From NCBI RefSeq assembly GCF_028275115.1, contig NZ_JAQCNH010000039.1, forward strand, positions 33,628 to 97,627: a stretch of DNA of 64,000 bases. The letters are read 5' to 3'. This document shows positions 10,267 to 20,271 of this stretch, one piece after another (positions within the stretch are counted from its first letter, which is position 1; each line of letters starts with the position of its first letter). The translations under genes were made by a program, and so were the position numbers. This DNA comes from Halorientalis sp. Its GTDB lineage: Archaea; Halobacteriota; Halobacteria; Halobacteriales; Haloarculaceae. The notes beneath the pieces were generated by a model, which did no database searches, had not been told where the DNA came from, and saw nothing but the letters and a program-made list of their open reading frames with translations.

Positions 10267-11034
10267 GTGGCTATGGGGACGTTGCGGGCGCGGACGGTCG
10301 GGGGTACAGTACTACTGGCGCTGTTGCTCGTTTTGACGGGTTGTAGCGGCGGCGGTGCCGACAGCACGCCGGGCGCAACTACCACGCCGACGAACACACC
10401 AGCCGCCACGTCGACCGACGCGGGGACAGCCACCGTTGGCACCGACGGCGGCGTCACCGGTGACAGTGACACCGAAGCCAGCGAACGGTTCGGCAGCGAC
10501 TGGGACCGATTCTACGTATTCAACGAGAGCGAGGCCTACGGGTACGAGGCACAGTTGCCGAACAGGACGACACAGATGGCGTGGGTCGTCACGTCGACGG
10601 CCAGCGAGAACCCGGGGCTGTACGAGGGCGTGACTGCGAGCGTCACCGTCGACCGATTCAGGACGAACGCCACCGCGTCACAGGCGGACATCTTCGCCGA
10701 GATAATCAGCGACGGGTCCGTAGGCGAACCGTTCCTGTACGTGCGGACGCCGGTGGTACTGGCGGCGGGTCACGACCTGAGCGTCGGTAACTCGTGGACG
10801 ATTCAGGGCAGTGAGGTGAGCGTCGGCGACGGGTTCGAGGTCAGTTGGGACGAGGCGACTGCGGAGATTACCGGGACTGCGACCGTCGCGGGAGAGCCGT
10901 GTTACACGATGGAGCTTCGCTTCCCGGGCAACGAGACGGGGCCGGTCAGTTGTGTGAAGTACGACTGGCCGTTCGCGCTGGCAGTCGACACGACCACCCA
11001 GGACTACCGACTGGCGGAGTTCGAGCGCCCCTGA
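10267..11034 (+). CDS. Predicted lipoprotein, paralogue of the preceding gene
   Basis: Lipobox 'LTGCSGGG'. C-terminal 'CYTMELRFPGNETGPVSCVKYDWPFALAVDTTTQDYRLAEFERP'. Confidence 0.7.
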   Translation: MAMGTLRARTVGGTVLLALLLVLTGCSGGGADSTPGATTTPTNTPAATSTDAGTATVGTDGGVTGDSDTEASERFGSDWDRFYVFNESEAYGYEAQLPNRTTQMAWVVTSTASENPGLYEGVTASVTVDRFRTNATASQADIFAEIISDGSVGEPFLYVRTPVVLAAGHDLSVGNSWTIQGSEVSVGDGFEVSWDEATAEITGTATVAGEPCYTMELRFPGNETGPVSCVKYDWPFALAVDTTTQDYRLAEFERP

Positions 11035-11154
11035 GCTAGCGGGGGCAGGTGGCCCGGTTTCTGTCAGCGGTCAAAACCGTGATTTTTGGGCTCGTGGAAT
11101 CTATGAACCCTTATATGGCGTCGTTCCCAACCACAGGATGATAGGTGTATACGG

Positions 11155-11565
11155 ATGGGTAATCCATGGATAGCCATCGGGGCACTAGCGTTGGTCGGCC
11201 TTCTCATCCCAGTCGGGATGATGGGGATATCGAAGCTTCTCCGGCCCAGTGTGCCCGAGCAGGGAAAACGCTCCACATACGAGAGCGGTGAGATCCCGAC
11301 CGGTGACACCCGGATTCGGTTCAACATCCAGTACTACATGGTCGCGCTGCTGTTCGTGATCTTCGACATCGAAACCGTCCTGATCTTCCCGTGGACGGTC
11401 ATCTACCGCAGCGCGCTGGAGAACGGCGTCTCGTTGACGAGGACGCTGGGTCCAATGCTGGTGTTCATCGGCGTTCTCGTCGTCGGTCTCGGGTGGGCGT
11501 GGCGCAACGGCGCGGTCAAATGGGTCCGCTCACCGCGGGCCGAAACGCAGAAAGATGCCAGGTAA
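11155..11565 (+). CDS. nuoA: NADH-quinone oxidoreductase-like (complex I) subunit A
   Basis: 'YESGEIPTGDTRIRFNIQYYMVALLFVIFDIETVLIFPW'. Confidence 0.95.
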   Translation: MGNPWIAIGALALVGLLIPVGMMGISKLLRPSVPEQGKRSTYESGEIPTGDTRIRFNIQYYMVALLFVIFDIETVLIFPWTVIYRSALENGVSLTRTLGPMLVFIGVLVVGLGWAWRNGAVKWVRSPRAETQKDAR

Positions 11566-11568
11566 CAC

Positions 11569-12270
11569 ATGAGTAGTCAAGACAAACTGACGGATACGGT
11601 CGGTGCCGACTCGCAGTCGACACAGGACGCCCGGATGGGCGAGGGAGCCGACAACCGGTTCAACTCCCCGCTCCGGAAGGCGCTGGGCTCGTCCCCGTTC
11701 ATTCTCACGAAGTTCGACAAGTTCATGAACTGGGTTCGGGGCTCGTCGATGTTCATGCTGCAGTTCGGAATCGCCTGCTGCAGCATCGAGATGATGCATA
11801 CGTACTCGGTCAAACACGATCTCGACCGGTTCGGAGCCGGCGTCCCGCGGGCCTCGCCGCGACAGGCCGACGTGATTATTATTCCTGGGACTATCGTCTC
11901 GAAGTTCGCCCCACGGATGAAGCGGGTGTACGACCAGATGCCCGAGCCGAAGTTCGTCGTCGGTATGGGCTCGTGTACCATCTCCGGCGGCCCGTTCCAA
12001 GAGGGGTACAACGTTATCAAGGGCGCCGAAGAGGTCATTCCGGTCGACATTCACGTCCCGGGCTGCCCGCCTCGTCCGGAGGCCCTAATCTACGGGATTG
12101 CCAAGCTTCAGGAGCGGGTCGCGAACGGCGAGTCCGCGCCCGTGACGGTCAAGCCGTACGAACTGGAACAGTTCGGCGACCTCGACCGGGACGAACTCGT
12201 CGAAAAACTCGCCGGCCAGATCGACCACGACGACCTGGTCATGCGGTACAACTGGGTTGATTCGCCATGA
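11569..12270 (+). CDS. nuoB: Complex I subunit B
   Basis: 'FGIACCSIEMMHTYSVKHDLDRFGAGVPRASPRQADVIIIPGTI', 'VVGMGSCTISGGPFQEGYNVIKGAEEVIPVDIHVPGCPPRPEALI' [4Fe-4S] N2 ligands. Confidence 0.97.
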   Translation: MSSQDKLTDTVGADSQSTQDARMGEGADNRFNSPLRKALGSSPFILTKFDKFMNWVRGSSMFMLQFGIACCSIEMMHTYSVKHDLDRFGAGVPRASPRQADVIIIPGTIVSKFAPRMKRVYDQMPEPKFVVGMGSCTISGGPFQEGYNVIKGAEEVIPVDIHVPGCPPRPEALIYGIAKLQERVANGESAPVTVKPYELEQFGDLDRDELVEKLAGQIDHDDLVMRYNWVDSP

Positions 12271-13943
12271 GTCTGGAAGACCCGGGGCCACGTGACGTTG
12301 GCCTCACGAAAACAGGTGACGTCAACTACGACGAACTCGAATCGCTGCTGGGCGACGACGTGCTGGGCCGCGAGGAACACCTCAACGCCGAGGCCTTCGT
12401 CATCCGGCCCGACGCCGTGCAGGACGTCCTCTCGACGCTGAAAACGGACGCCGGCTTCGACAACTGCAACTGCGTTACCGCACAGGAGTATCAGGACCGC
12501 TACGAGACGATCTATCACCTCACGAAGTACGACGACCGAACCCAGGAAGTCGGCGTCGTCGTGCCGACGAGCAAGGACAATCCCGTCTCGGAGTCTGCCG
12601 AGCCGGTTTTCCGGACGGCCGACTGGCACGAGCGTGAGGCGTACGACTTGGTAGGCATCGAGTACGAGGGTCACCCCGACCCGCGCCGGATTCTCCTCCC
12701 GGAAACCTGGCAGGGTCACCCCCTCTCGATGGATTACGACCAGACCAAGCCACAAGTCGTCACCCTGCGTGAGAACAAGAACCCGCTCGAGGAGGACCAG
12801 CGGCTCAACGACGACAGCGACACGATGTTGCTCAACATCGGGCCTCACCACCCGGCCACGCACGGCGTCCTCCACGTGGAGGCGACGCTGGACGGCGAGC
12901 AGGTCGCCGACGTGGAGCCCGACATCGGCTACATCCACCGCTGTGAGGAACAGATGTGCCAGCAGGGCACCTACCGCCACCAGATCATGCCTTACCCCGA
13001 CCGCTGGGACTGGGGCGGTGCGGGGCTGCTGAACGAGTGGGCGTACGCCCGGACGGCCGAGACGCTGGCCGACATCGACGTGCCCGAGTACGCGCAGGTC
13101 ATCCGGACGATGTCCGGCGAGCTGTCGCGGATTCTCTCGCACATGCTCGCTGTGGCCGCGTATGCGCTGGACGTCGTCGGTGACTTCACCGCGACGTTCA
13201 TGTACGGGATGCAGGACCGGGAGGTGGTTCAGAACATCCTCGAAGACCTGACCGGCCAGCGGCTGATGTTCAACTACTTCCGGCTGGGCGGGGTCGCCTG
13301 GGACCTGCCCGAGCCCCGCGGGGAGTTCTTCGAGCAGATCCGGGCGTTCATCGACGACCTGCCCGAAAAGCTGGAGGAGTACCACAATCTGCTGACCAGC
13401 AACGAGATTCTGCAGATCCGGACCGTCGACACTGGTCGGCTCGAGCCCGAGATTGCAAAGAGCTACGGCGCGACGGGACCGGTCGCCCGCGGGTCGGGCA
13501 TCGACTACGACATCCGTCGGGACGACCCCTACGGCTACTACGACAAACTCGACTGGAACGTGGTCACCGAGGACGGGTGCGACAACTACGCCCGTCTACT
13601 GGTTCGGCTCCAGGAGGTGGAGGAGTCGGCCAAAATCATCAACCAGTGTGTCGACCTGCTCGAGGGCTGGCCCGAGGAAGACCGGACGATTCAGGCCAAC
13701 GTCCCCCGGACTATCAAGCCCGAACCCGACACCGAGGTCTACAAGTCCGTCGAGGCTGCGAAGGGTGAGCTCGGAATCTACATCCGCTCGGACGGGACGG
13801 ACACGCCGGCCCGATTCAAGATTCGGGGTGGTTCGTTCTCAAACCTGCAGACGCTGCCGGAGATGGCCGAGGGCGAGTACATCGCGGACCTGATCGCGTC
13901 GCTCGGCAGTCTGGACACCATCATGGGTGAGGTGGACCGGTAA
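12267..13943 (+). CDS. nuoCD: Complex I fused subunit C/D
   Basis: NuoC motif 'ERE.YDLVGIEYEGHPDPRRILLPETWQGHPL' followed by NuoD 'NIGPHHPATHGVLHVEATLDGE'. Confidence 0.96.
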   Translation: MSLEDPGPRDVGLTKTGDVNYDELESLLGDDVLGREEHLNAEAFVIRPDAVQDVLSTLKTDAGFDNCNCVTAQEYQDRYETIYHLTKYDDRTQEVGVVVPTSKDNPVSESAEPVFRTADWHEREAYDLVGIEYEGHPDPRRILLPETWQGHPLSMDYDQTKPQVVTLRENKNPLEEDQRLNDDSDTMLLNIGPHHPATHGVLHVEATLDGEQVADVEPDIGYIHRCEEQMCQQGTYRHQIMPYPDRWDWGGAGLLNEWAYARTAETLADIDVPEYAQVIRTMSGELSRILSHMLAVAAYALDVVGDFTATFMYGMQDREVVQNILEDLTGQRLMFNYFRLGGVAWDLPEPRGEFFEQIRAFIDDLPEKLEEYHNLLTSNEILQIRTVDTGRLEPEIAKSYGATGPVARGSGIDYDIRRDDPYGYYDKLDWNVVTEDGCDNYARLLVRLQEVEESAKIINQCVDLLEGWPEEDRTIQANVPRTIKPEPDTEVYKSVEAAKGELGIYIRSDGTDTPARFKIRGGSFSNLQTLPEMAEGEYIADLIASLGSLDTIMGEVDR

Positions 13944-15004
13944 TGACACTGTCGGACACCATCGCCGGTCTCCTGGGCCTGAACGCGAACGACCCCCTGC
14001 AGTTTGGCATCGCGGCGATCATCGCGTCGACTATCGTCGGCACGTTCATGCTCGTGAACGTCGCGATTGCCGGTCCCTGGGCCAAGCGGAAGATCACTGC
14101 TACGTTCACAGACCGCATCGCGGTCAACCGCATCGGGCCGTTCGGTCTGATGATCATCGTGGCAGACGCAGTCCGGCTGCTCTCGAAGGAACTGATCGTC
14201 CCAGAAAAGGTCGACCGGCCGGCGTGGGACCTCGCGCCGCTGGTCATCGCGGGCTCGGCGCTCTTTGGCTTCGCGGTCATTCCGATGGGGAGCGGCATCC
14301 AGGTCGCCGACCCCGAGGTCGGCTTGGCGTACGTGTTCGCGGTGGCGTCGCTGGCTTCGGTCGGACTCGTGATGGCGGGGTACGCGTCGAACAACAAGTA
14401 CTCGATGCTGGGCGGCCTGCGCGCTGTGGCCCAGAACCTGGCCTACGAGATTCCGCTGGTCCTGACCGGCGTGTCGGTGGTCCTCTTTGCGGGCACGCTC
14501 CAGTTGGGGAACGTCAACGCCGCGAACACGATCGTCGGTGCACAGCAGGCGACGCTGGCGACCGTCGGCGGCATCGAGATTCCGTCGTGGTACGCGTTCG
14601 TCAACCCGTTCGCCTTCATGCTCTTTCTGGTGGCTAATCTGGCCGAGGTCGGCCGGAACCCGTTCGACACACCGGAGGCACCGACCGAGATCGTCGCCGG
14701 GTACCAGACAGAGTACTCCTCGGTCTACTTCGTGCTGATGTATCTCGGGGAGTTTATCCACATCTTCCTCGGCGGTGCGATCATCGCGACGATCTTCCTC
14801 GGTGGACCAGCCGGTCCGGTTCTGCCCGGAATCGTCTGGTTCCTCGTCAAGATCTGGGCGGTGTTCCTGCTAACCCAGTGGGCGCGGTCGGCGCTGCCCC
14901 GGGTTCGTATCGACCAGCTCATCGAGATCGGTTGGAAGGGAATGCTCGTGCTCTCTTTCGCCAATCTGATTCTGACGGCGATCATCGTCGGGGTGGTCGT
15001 CTGA
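13943..15004 (+). CDS. nuoH: Complex I subunit H
   Basis: 'DRIAVNRIGPFGLMIIVADAVRLLSKE', 'AEVGRNPFDTPEAPTEIVAGYQTEYSS'. Confidence 0.96.
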   Translation: MTLSDTIAGLLGLNANDPLQFGIAAIIASTIVGTFMLVNVAIAGPWAKRKITATFTDRIAVNRIGPFGLMIIVADAVRLLSKELIVPEKVDRPAWDLAPLVIAGSALFGFAVIPMGSGIQVADPEVGLAYVFAVASLASVGLVMAGYASNNKYSMLGGLRAVAQNLAYEIPLVLTGVSVVLFAGTLQLGNVNAANTIVGAQQATLATVGGIEIPSWYAFVNPFAFMLFLVANLAEVGRNPFDTPEAPTEIVAGYQTEYSSVYFVLMYLGEFIHIFLGGAIIATIFLGGPAGPVLPGIVWFLVKIWAVFLLTQWARSALPRVRIDQLIEIGWKGMLVLSFANLILTAIIVGVVV

Positions 15005-15032
15005 TGACCGACGCGACGTTCGGAGGTAACCA

Positions 15033-15494
15033 ATGATCGGACTGCTCAAATCCATGGCGACGACGATGAAACACGCGCTTGACGGAGACACGTTCACCGT
15101 CAAGTATCCTGAAGAAGCACCCGAAGTGAGCCCCCGCTTCCGCGGGGTCCACAAGTTCAGTCAAGAGCGTTGTATCTGGTGTCGGCAGTGTGAAAACGTC
15201 TGCCCGAACGACACGATTCAGATCGTGACCGACGAACAACGCAACGGCGAAGAATACAACCTCCACATCGGGCAGTGTATCTACTGCCGGCTCTGTGAAG
15301 AGGTCTGCCCCGTCGACGCCATCCTGCTGACCCAGAACTTCGAGTTCACCGCCGACACGAAAGACGAACTCGCCTACAACAAAGAACAGCTAAAAAACGT
15401 CCCCTGGTACAAGGACATCGACCCACTCGAGTCCCGTGAACCGGACCGTGGGGCCTGGATCGGCGAAGGCGAAGGCGAACTCGATTACCAGTAA
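15033..15494 (+). CDS. nuoI: Complex I subunit I (2x[4Fe-4S])
   Basis: Two CxxCxxCxxxCP motifs: 'CIWCRQCENVCP' and 'CIYCRLCEEVCP'. Confidence 0.95.
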   Translation: MIGLLKSMATTMKHALDGDTFTVKYPEEAPEVSPRFRGVHKFSQERCIWCRQCENVCPNDTIQIVTDEQRNGEEYNLHIGQCIYCRLCEEVCPVDAILLTQNFEFTADTKDELAYNKEQLKNVPWYKDIDPLESREPDRGAWIGEGEGELDYQ

Positions 15495-15748
15495 AATCGC
15501 GCTGTACCGGGGAGAGCGAAGCGAGACGCCGGCTTTCGCGCCAGTACCTCCGGCGTTTGGTTCGTGAACTGAGTGACCCACTCCTCGACAGCGGTCGCCG
15601 CGGTCGCTCGACCGGCGCGGAGCTATGTCACTGTCATCACAGGGATCCCGATGATGTGGCGTTCTCCGGGGCCCAAGCCGGTTTCGGCTGCGCGCGCGAA
15701 TCTGATAAAGAAATCTTCAAAGGCCCACCGATAAGAGAGTGAAGTAAG

Positions 15749-16024
15749 ATGGGACTGTACGAAATCATAGGGTTCGGGTTGTTCGCGTTCGTTACCATCG
15801 CGAGCAGCCTCGGCGTCGTCCTGTTACGGGACGTGTGGCACTCGGCGCTGATGCTGGGCGTTGCGTTGCTCAGCGTCGCAATCCATTACGTGATGCTACA
15901 GGCCGAGTTCGTCGCCACGATGCAGATACTCGTGTACGTGGGCGGCGTTCTGATCCTGATTACGTTCGCCGTGATGCTCACCCGCAGGGAAACGCCAGCG
16001 GAGTCGCCCGAGGTGACCACATGA
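15749..16024 (+). CDS. nuoJ1: Complex I subunit J, N-terminal part (NuoJ1)
   Basis: 'LRDVWHSALMLGVALLSVAIHYVMLQAEFVATMQILVYVGGVLILITFAVMLTRR'. Confidence 0.9.
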   Translation: MGLYEIIGFGLFAFVTIASSLGVVLLRDVWHSALMLGVALLSVAIHYVMLQAEFVATMQILVYVGGVLILITFAVMLTRRETPAESPEVTT

Positions 16025-16359
16025 CGACCCGACCGCGGATTGCGGACGATATCAACTGGGCGGCGGGTATCGCATCGCTCGGGCTCCTCGCCGTACTGGT
16101 GGCCGTGTTCCTCGGTTCCTCGTTCGGATCGGCGGCCGGGTTCCCAGACGCGTCGATCACCGCAGGAATCGGCTACGCGATGTTTGACCTCGCAGGTCAG
16201 ACGATGCTGGAGACCGAGGAGTTCTTGGTGTCGTTCATCGTCATCGCGGTCGCACTGGACGCCGCGTTGGACGTGGCTGTCATGCTGGCGAAGCGCGACG
16301 ACGAGACGGCTGGCACGCTCGCCGACGGCGGCCAGTCACCGGGACAAGGTGAGCGCTGA
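16021..16359 (+). CDS. nuoJ2: Complex I subunit J, C-terminal part (NuoJ2)
   Basis: Re-started at ATG 16021 within the listed ORF 15835..16359: 'MTTRPRIADDINWAAGIASLGLLAVLVAVFLG...'. Split nuoJ position between J1 and K. Confidence 0.8.
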   Translation: MTTRPRIADDINWAAGIASLGLLAVLVAVFLGSSFGSAAGFPDASITAGIGYAMFDLAGQTMLETEEFLVSFIVIAVALDAALDVAVMLAKRDDETAGTLADGGQSPGQGER

Positions 16360-16661
16360 TGGTTCCCGCCGAGTACTACCTGTTGCTGTCGGCGGGGATG
16401 TTCTGTATCGGTCTGTTCGGAATCCTGACCCGTCGCAATGCCCTGTTGTTCCTGATGTCCGTCGAGTTGATGCTCAACGCGGCCGCGATAAATCTGGTGG
16501 CGTTCTCCCTCCAGTGGGGGAACCTCACCGGCCAGGTGTTCTCCCTGTTCCTGATGGCGCTGGCCGCCGCCGAGGTCGCCATCGGGATCGGTATCATCCT
16601 GGTGCTGTACCGGAACTTCGCGGACATCGACGTAACGAAGCCGACGACTATGAGGTGGTAA
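16359..16661 (+). CDS. nuoK: Complex I subunit K
   Basis: 'LFGILTRRNALLFLMSVELMLNAAAINLVAFS' and 'AAAEVAIGIGIILVLYRN'. Confidence 0.95.
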   Translation: MVPAEYYLLLSAGMFCIGLFGILTRRNALLFLMSVELMLNAAAINLVAFSLQWGNLTGQVFSLFLMALAAAEVAIGIGIILVLYRNFADIDVTKPTTMRW

Positions 16662-16662
16662 G

Positions 16663-18732
16663 ATGGTGAGTGCATTCGAGTTCGTTCCGGCGATTGCGGT
16701 GTTGCCACTCGTATCGTTCGTTGTCGCGCTGGCCTTCGGGAAGTGGATGCCAAAGAAGGGGGCGCTGGCCGGAATCTTCGCGACGGTCGGCTCCCTGCTC
16801 ATTTCGATCTGGACAGCGCTGACGGTCGCGGGCTTCCTCGGGTCGGAGACGGCCTATCGAGAGACGATATGGCGGTTCGCGACGGGGACCGGGACGTTCG
16901 ACCTGCATCTCGGGGTCTTCGTCGATCCGCTGTCCGCCCTGATGCTGTTGATTGTCTCGCTGATCTCCGTCCTCGTGTTCATCTTCTCGCTCGGCTATAT
17001 GAACGACGAGGACGAGACGGGGCTGCCCCGATACTACGCCTCGCTCTCACTGTTCAGCTTCAGCATGCTCGCCTTTGTCTTCGCGGACAACATCCTGATG
17101 GCGTTCATGTTCTTCGAGCTGGTGGGCCTGTGTTCGTTCCTGCTCATCGGTTTCTGGTTCCGCGAGGACGCGCCGCCCAGCGCCGCAAAAAAGGCCTTTT
17201 TAGTCACCCGCTTCGGTGACTTCTTTTTCCTGATCGGCGTCGTCGGCATCTTCGCCACCTTCGGCACGGGGCTGTTCGCCACCGAGGCAGGGTTCCCGCA
17301 TATGGCCGAACAGGCGGTCGCCGGCGAGATGCCCGAACCGGTTGGTGGATTCCTCGGCGCCGTCGGCATGGGCGCCCAGCAGTGGTTCACCGTCCTGGGC
17401 CTGCTCGTGCTTGGCGGTGTGGTGGGCAAGTCGGCGCAGTTCCCGCTGCACACCTGGTTGCCCGATGCGATGGAGGGTCCGACGCCCGTCTCCGCGCTGA
17501 TCCACGCGGCGACGATGGTCGCGGCCGGTGTCTATCTCATCGCGCGCATGTACGGGTTCTACCTCCTGACGCCGACGACCCTAGCCATTATCGCGCTGAT
17601 CGGGGGCTTCACGGCGTTGTTCGCGGCGACGATGGGCGTCGTCAAGCAGGAACTCAAGCAGGTGCTCGCGTACTCCACCATCTCTCAGTACGGGTATATG
17701 ATGCTCGCGCTGGGTTCGGGCGGGTACGTCGCCGCGGTCTTCCACCTGACCACCCACGCCGTGTTCAAGGCGCTCCTGTTCCTCGGTGCGGGGTCAGTCA
17801 TCATCGCCATGCACCACAACGAGAACATGTGGGACATGGGCGGACTCAAAGAGAAGATGCCCGTGACCTACTGGACGTTCCTCTCCGGGTCGCTCGCGCT
17901 GGCGGGTATCGTCCCCTTCGCGGGCTTCTGGTCGAAGGACGAAGTGCTGTACGAGGCACTGATTCACGGCCTCGGCAGCCCGGTGCTGCTGGTCGCGTGG
18001 GCGATGGGCCTGCTGGCCGTCTTCCTGACCGGCTTCTACACCTTCCGGATGGTCTTCCTGACCTTCCACGGTGAGCCCCGGTCGGACACGGCCGAAGACC
18101 CAGAGTCGGTGCGCTGGAACGTGAAGCTCCCGCTCGGGGTTCTCGGCGTGCTGGCGGCGACCATCGGGTTCATCAACATGGTACCGATCAAGAAGCTGAC
18201 CGGGCTGAAGATCGACCTCCTCCACAAGTGGCTGGTGGGCTCCGAGGCGCTCAACGCGGAGTTCCTGACCGGGCTCGAACACTACGAGCCGATTCTGAAG
18301 AACGTCGCCGGCATCGAGTCGAGTTTCATCGCGGGCGGTGAGATTCCGACGCTGCTGCTCTCGGCGGCACTGTCGCTCGGACTGGCGCTGGCCGGCGTCG
18401 GGCTGGCCTATCGGTTGTACGCGGTCGAGGAACCGGTCGAACACACGGAGAAACTCGGCGGTCTACGGACGCTGCTCATGCACAACTACTACCAGGACGA
18501 GTATCAGGTGTGGCTGGCGGAGGACGTGACGCTCCCGCTGGCCCGCCTGGCCGATACGTTCGACCAGGGAATCGTCGACGGCGTCGTCAACGGCGTCTCC
18601 AGTGTGAGTCTGTTCTCGGGCGACCGCGTCCGGCACGTTCAGACTGGTATCGTGTCCAACTACGCAGCCCTGCTGACCGTCGGGCTCGCGCTCCTGCTGG
18701 TCGCCTTCGGCATTCTGGGGGGGTGGTTCTGA
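16663..18732 (+). CDS. nuoL: Complex I subunit L
   Basis: 'ELVGLCSFLLIGFWF', 'FPLHTWLPDAMEGPTPVSALIHAATMVAAGVYLI' and the NuoL C-terminal extension. Confidence 0.96.
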   Translation: MVSAFEFVPAIAVLPLVSFVVALAFGKWMPKKGALAGIFATVGSLLISIWTALTVAGFLGSETAYRETIWRFATGTGTFDLHLGVFVDPLSALMLLIVSLISVLVFIFSLGYMNDEDETGLPRYYASLSLFSFSMLAFVFADNILMAFMFFELVGLCSFLLIGFWFREDAPPSAAKKAFLVTRFGDFFFLIGVVGIFATFGTGLFATEAGFPHMAEQAVAGEMPEPVGGFLGAVGMGAQQWFTVLGLLVLGGVVGKSAQFPLHTWLPDAMEGPTPVSALIHAATMVAAGVYLIARMYGFYLLTPTTLAIIALIGGFTALFAATMGVVKQELKQVLAYSTISQYGYMMLALGSGGYVAAVFHLTTHAVFKALLFLGAGSVIIAMHHNENMWDMGGLKEKMPVTYWTFLSGSLALAGIVPFAGFWSKDEVLYEALIHGLGSPVLLVAWAMGLLAVFLTGFYTFRMVFLTFHGEPRSDTAEDPESVRWNVKLPLGVLGVLAATIGFINMVPIKKLTGLKIDLLHKWLVGSEALNAEFLTGLEHYEPILKNVAGIESSFIAGGEIPTLLLSAALSLGLALAGVGLAYRLYAVEEPVEHTEKLGGLRTLLMHNYYQDEYQVWLAEDVTLPLARLADTFDQGIVDGVVNGVSSVSLFSGDRVRHVQTGIVSNYAALLTVGLALLLVAFGILGGWF

Positions 18733-20271
18733 ATGCTGGTCGAACTGCTCATCCTCTTCGCGCTGGTGGCGGCGGGGATCGTCTTCCTCGTCCCCGACGA
18801 GTACGCGGGCCAGTCCGCGGCCGTCCTCAGTCTCGTGCCTGTCGGCGTAAGCCTCTGGATGTACAGCATCTTCGACGGGACGGGCAACGCCCTACTGGAG
18901 GGGAGCCAGCCCGCCTTCGAGACGATCACGAGCTGGGTCACGCTCGGCCCGTACGCGATCAGTTGGCACGTCGGCCTCGACGGTGTGAGTATGCCGCTGG
19001 TCGTGTTGACCACACTCCTCACGACGCTCGCAATCGTCAGCGCCTGGACACCCATCGACGAGCGGGAGTCACAGTTCTACGGACTGGTGCTGTTCATGCA
19101 GGCCGCGCTGATCGGCGTCTTCGCGGCGCTCGATTTCCTGCTGTGGTTCGTGTTCTGGGAGGCCGTCCTCGTCCCGATGTACTTCCTCATCGGCGTCTGG
19201 GGCGGGCCGCGTCGGAAGTACGCCGCAATCAAGTTCTTCGTCTACACCAACGTGGCGAGTCTCGTGCTGTTCGTGGGCTTTTTTACGCTGGTGTTCGGAC
19301 TCGGTGACTCGATCAGTACGCTCGGGCTCCCGGCCATCGCGCAGGCGCTGAACGCCGGCCAGCTCGGCAGTATCGGCGGCGTCAGCCCCAGCACGGTGAA
19401 ACTGGCGGCGTTCGCCGCCTTGTTTTTCGGCTTCGCGGTCAAGGTGCCGGTCGTCCCCTTCCACACGTGGCTACCGGACGCTCACGTCGAGGCACCGACG
19501 CCGGTGTCGGTGCTTCTGGCGGGCGTCCTGCTGAAGATGGGGACCTACGCTCTGTTGCGGTTCAACTTCACGATGCTCGCGGACGTGGCGCGGGCCAACG
19601 CCGAGTTGATCGCCATCTTCGCGGTCGTCTCGGTAATCTACGGGGCCCTGCTGGCACTGGCCCAGAAGGACCTCAAGCGGATCGTCGCCTACTCCTCTAT
19701 CTCGTCGATGGGGTACGTCATCTTGGGGCTGATCGCGTTCACGCCCCACGGTGTCGGCGGAGCGACCTTCCAGATGGTCAGCCACGGGCTGATCTCCGGG
19801 CTGATGTTCATGGCCGTCGGCGTCATGTACAACGAGACACACACCCGGATGATCGGCGACATGTCCGGGATGGCCGACCGGATGCCCGTCACCGCAGGGG
19901 TGTTCGTGGCGGCCGCCTTTGGCTACATGGGCCTGCCGCTGATGAGTGGCTTCGCGGCCGAGGTACTCGTGTTCATGGGCGCGTTCCGGTCCACGACCAT
20001 CTCGGCGGCCCCGCTGTTCACCGGCATTGCGATGTTCGGAATCGTGATCGTCGCGGGCTACCTGCTGCGTGCGATGCAAAAGACGCTGTTCGGGCCGTTC
20101 CGGCTCGAGACCGACTACGACATCGGGCGCGCCCCGTTCCAAGACGTCGCGCCGCTGTTCGTTCTGCTGGCGCTCGTCATCGCGCTGGGCGTCGCGCCTG
20201 ATCTGTTCTACACGATGATCCAAGACGCAGTGTTCGAAGTGACGGCGCTGGGCCTGGGAGGTGGTGCCTGA
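18733..20271 (+). CDS. nuoM: Complex I subunit M
   Basis: 'WEAVLVPMYFLIGVWGG', 'VPFHTWLPDAHVEAPTPVSVLLAGVLLKMGTYALLRF'. Confidence 0.96.
   Translation: MLVELLILFALVAAGIVFLVPDEYAGQSAAVLSLVPVGVSLWMYSIFDGTGNALLEGSQPAFETITSWVTLGPYAISWHVGLDGVSMPLVVLTTLLTTLAIVSAWTPIDERESQFYGLVLFMQAALIGVFAALDFLLWFVFWEAVLVPMYFLIGVWGGPRRKYAAIKFFVYTNVASLVLFVGFFTLVFGLGDSISTLGLPAIAQALNAGQLGSIGGVSPSTVKLAAFAALFFGFAVKVPVVPFHTWLPDAHVEAPTPVSVLLAGVLLKMGTYALLRFNFTMLADVARANAELIAIFAVVSVIYGALLALAQKDLKRIVAYSSISSMGYVILGLIAFTPHGVGGATFQMVSHGLISGLMFMAVGVMYNETHTRMIGDMSGMADRMPVTAGVFVAAAFGYMGLPLMSGFAAEVLVFMGAFRSTTISAAPLFTGIAMFGIVIVAGYLLRAMQKTLFGPFRLETDYDIGRAPFQDVAPLFVLLALVIALGVAPDLFYTMIQDAVFEVTALGLGGGA

Noticed and set aside
12108-13385. 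425-aa minus-strand ORF
   Set aside because: Antisense to nuoB/nuoCD; GC-bias shadow ORF.
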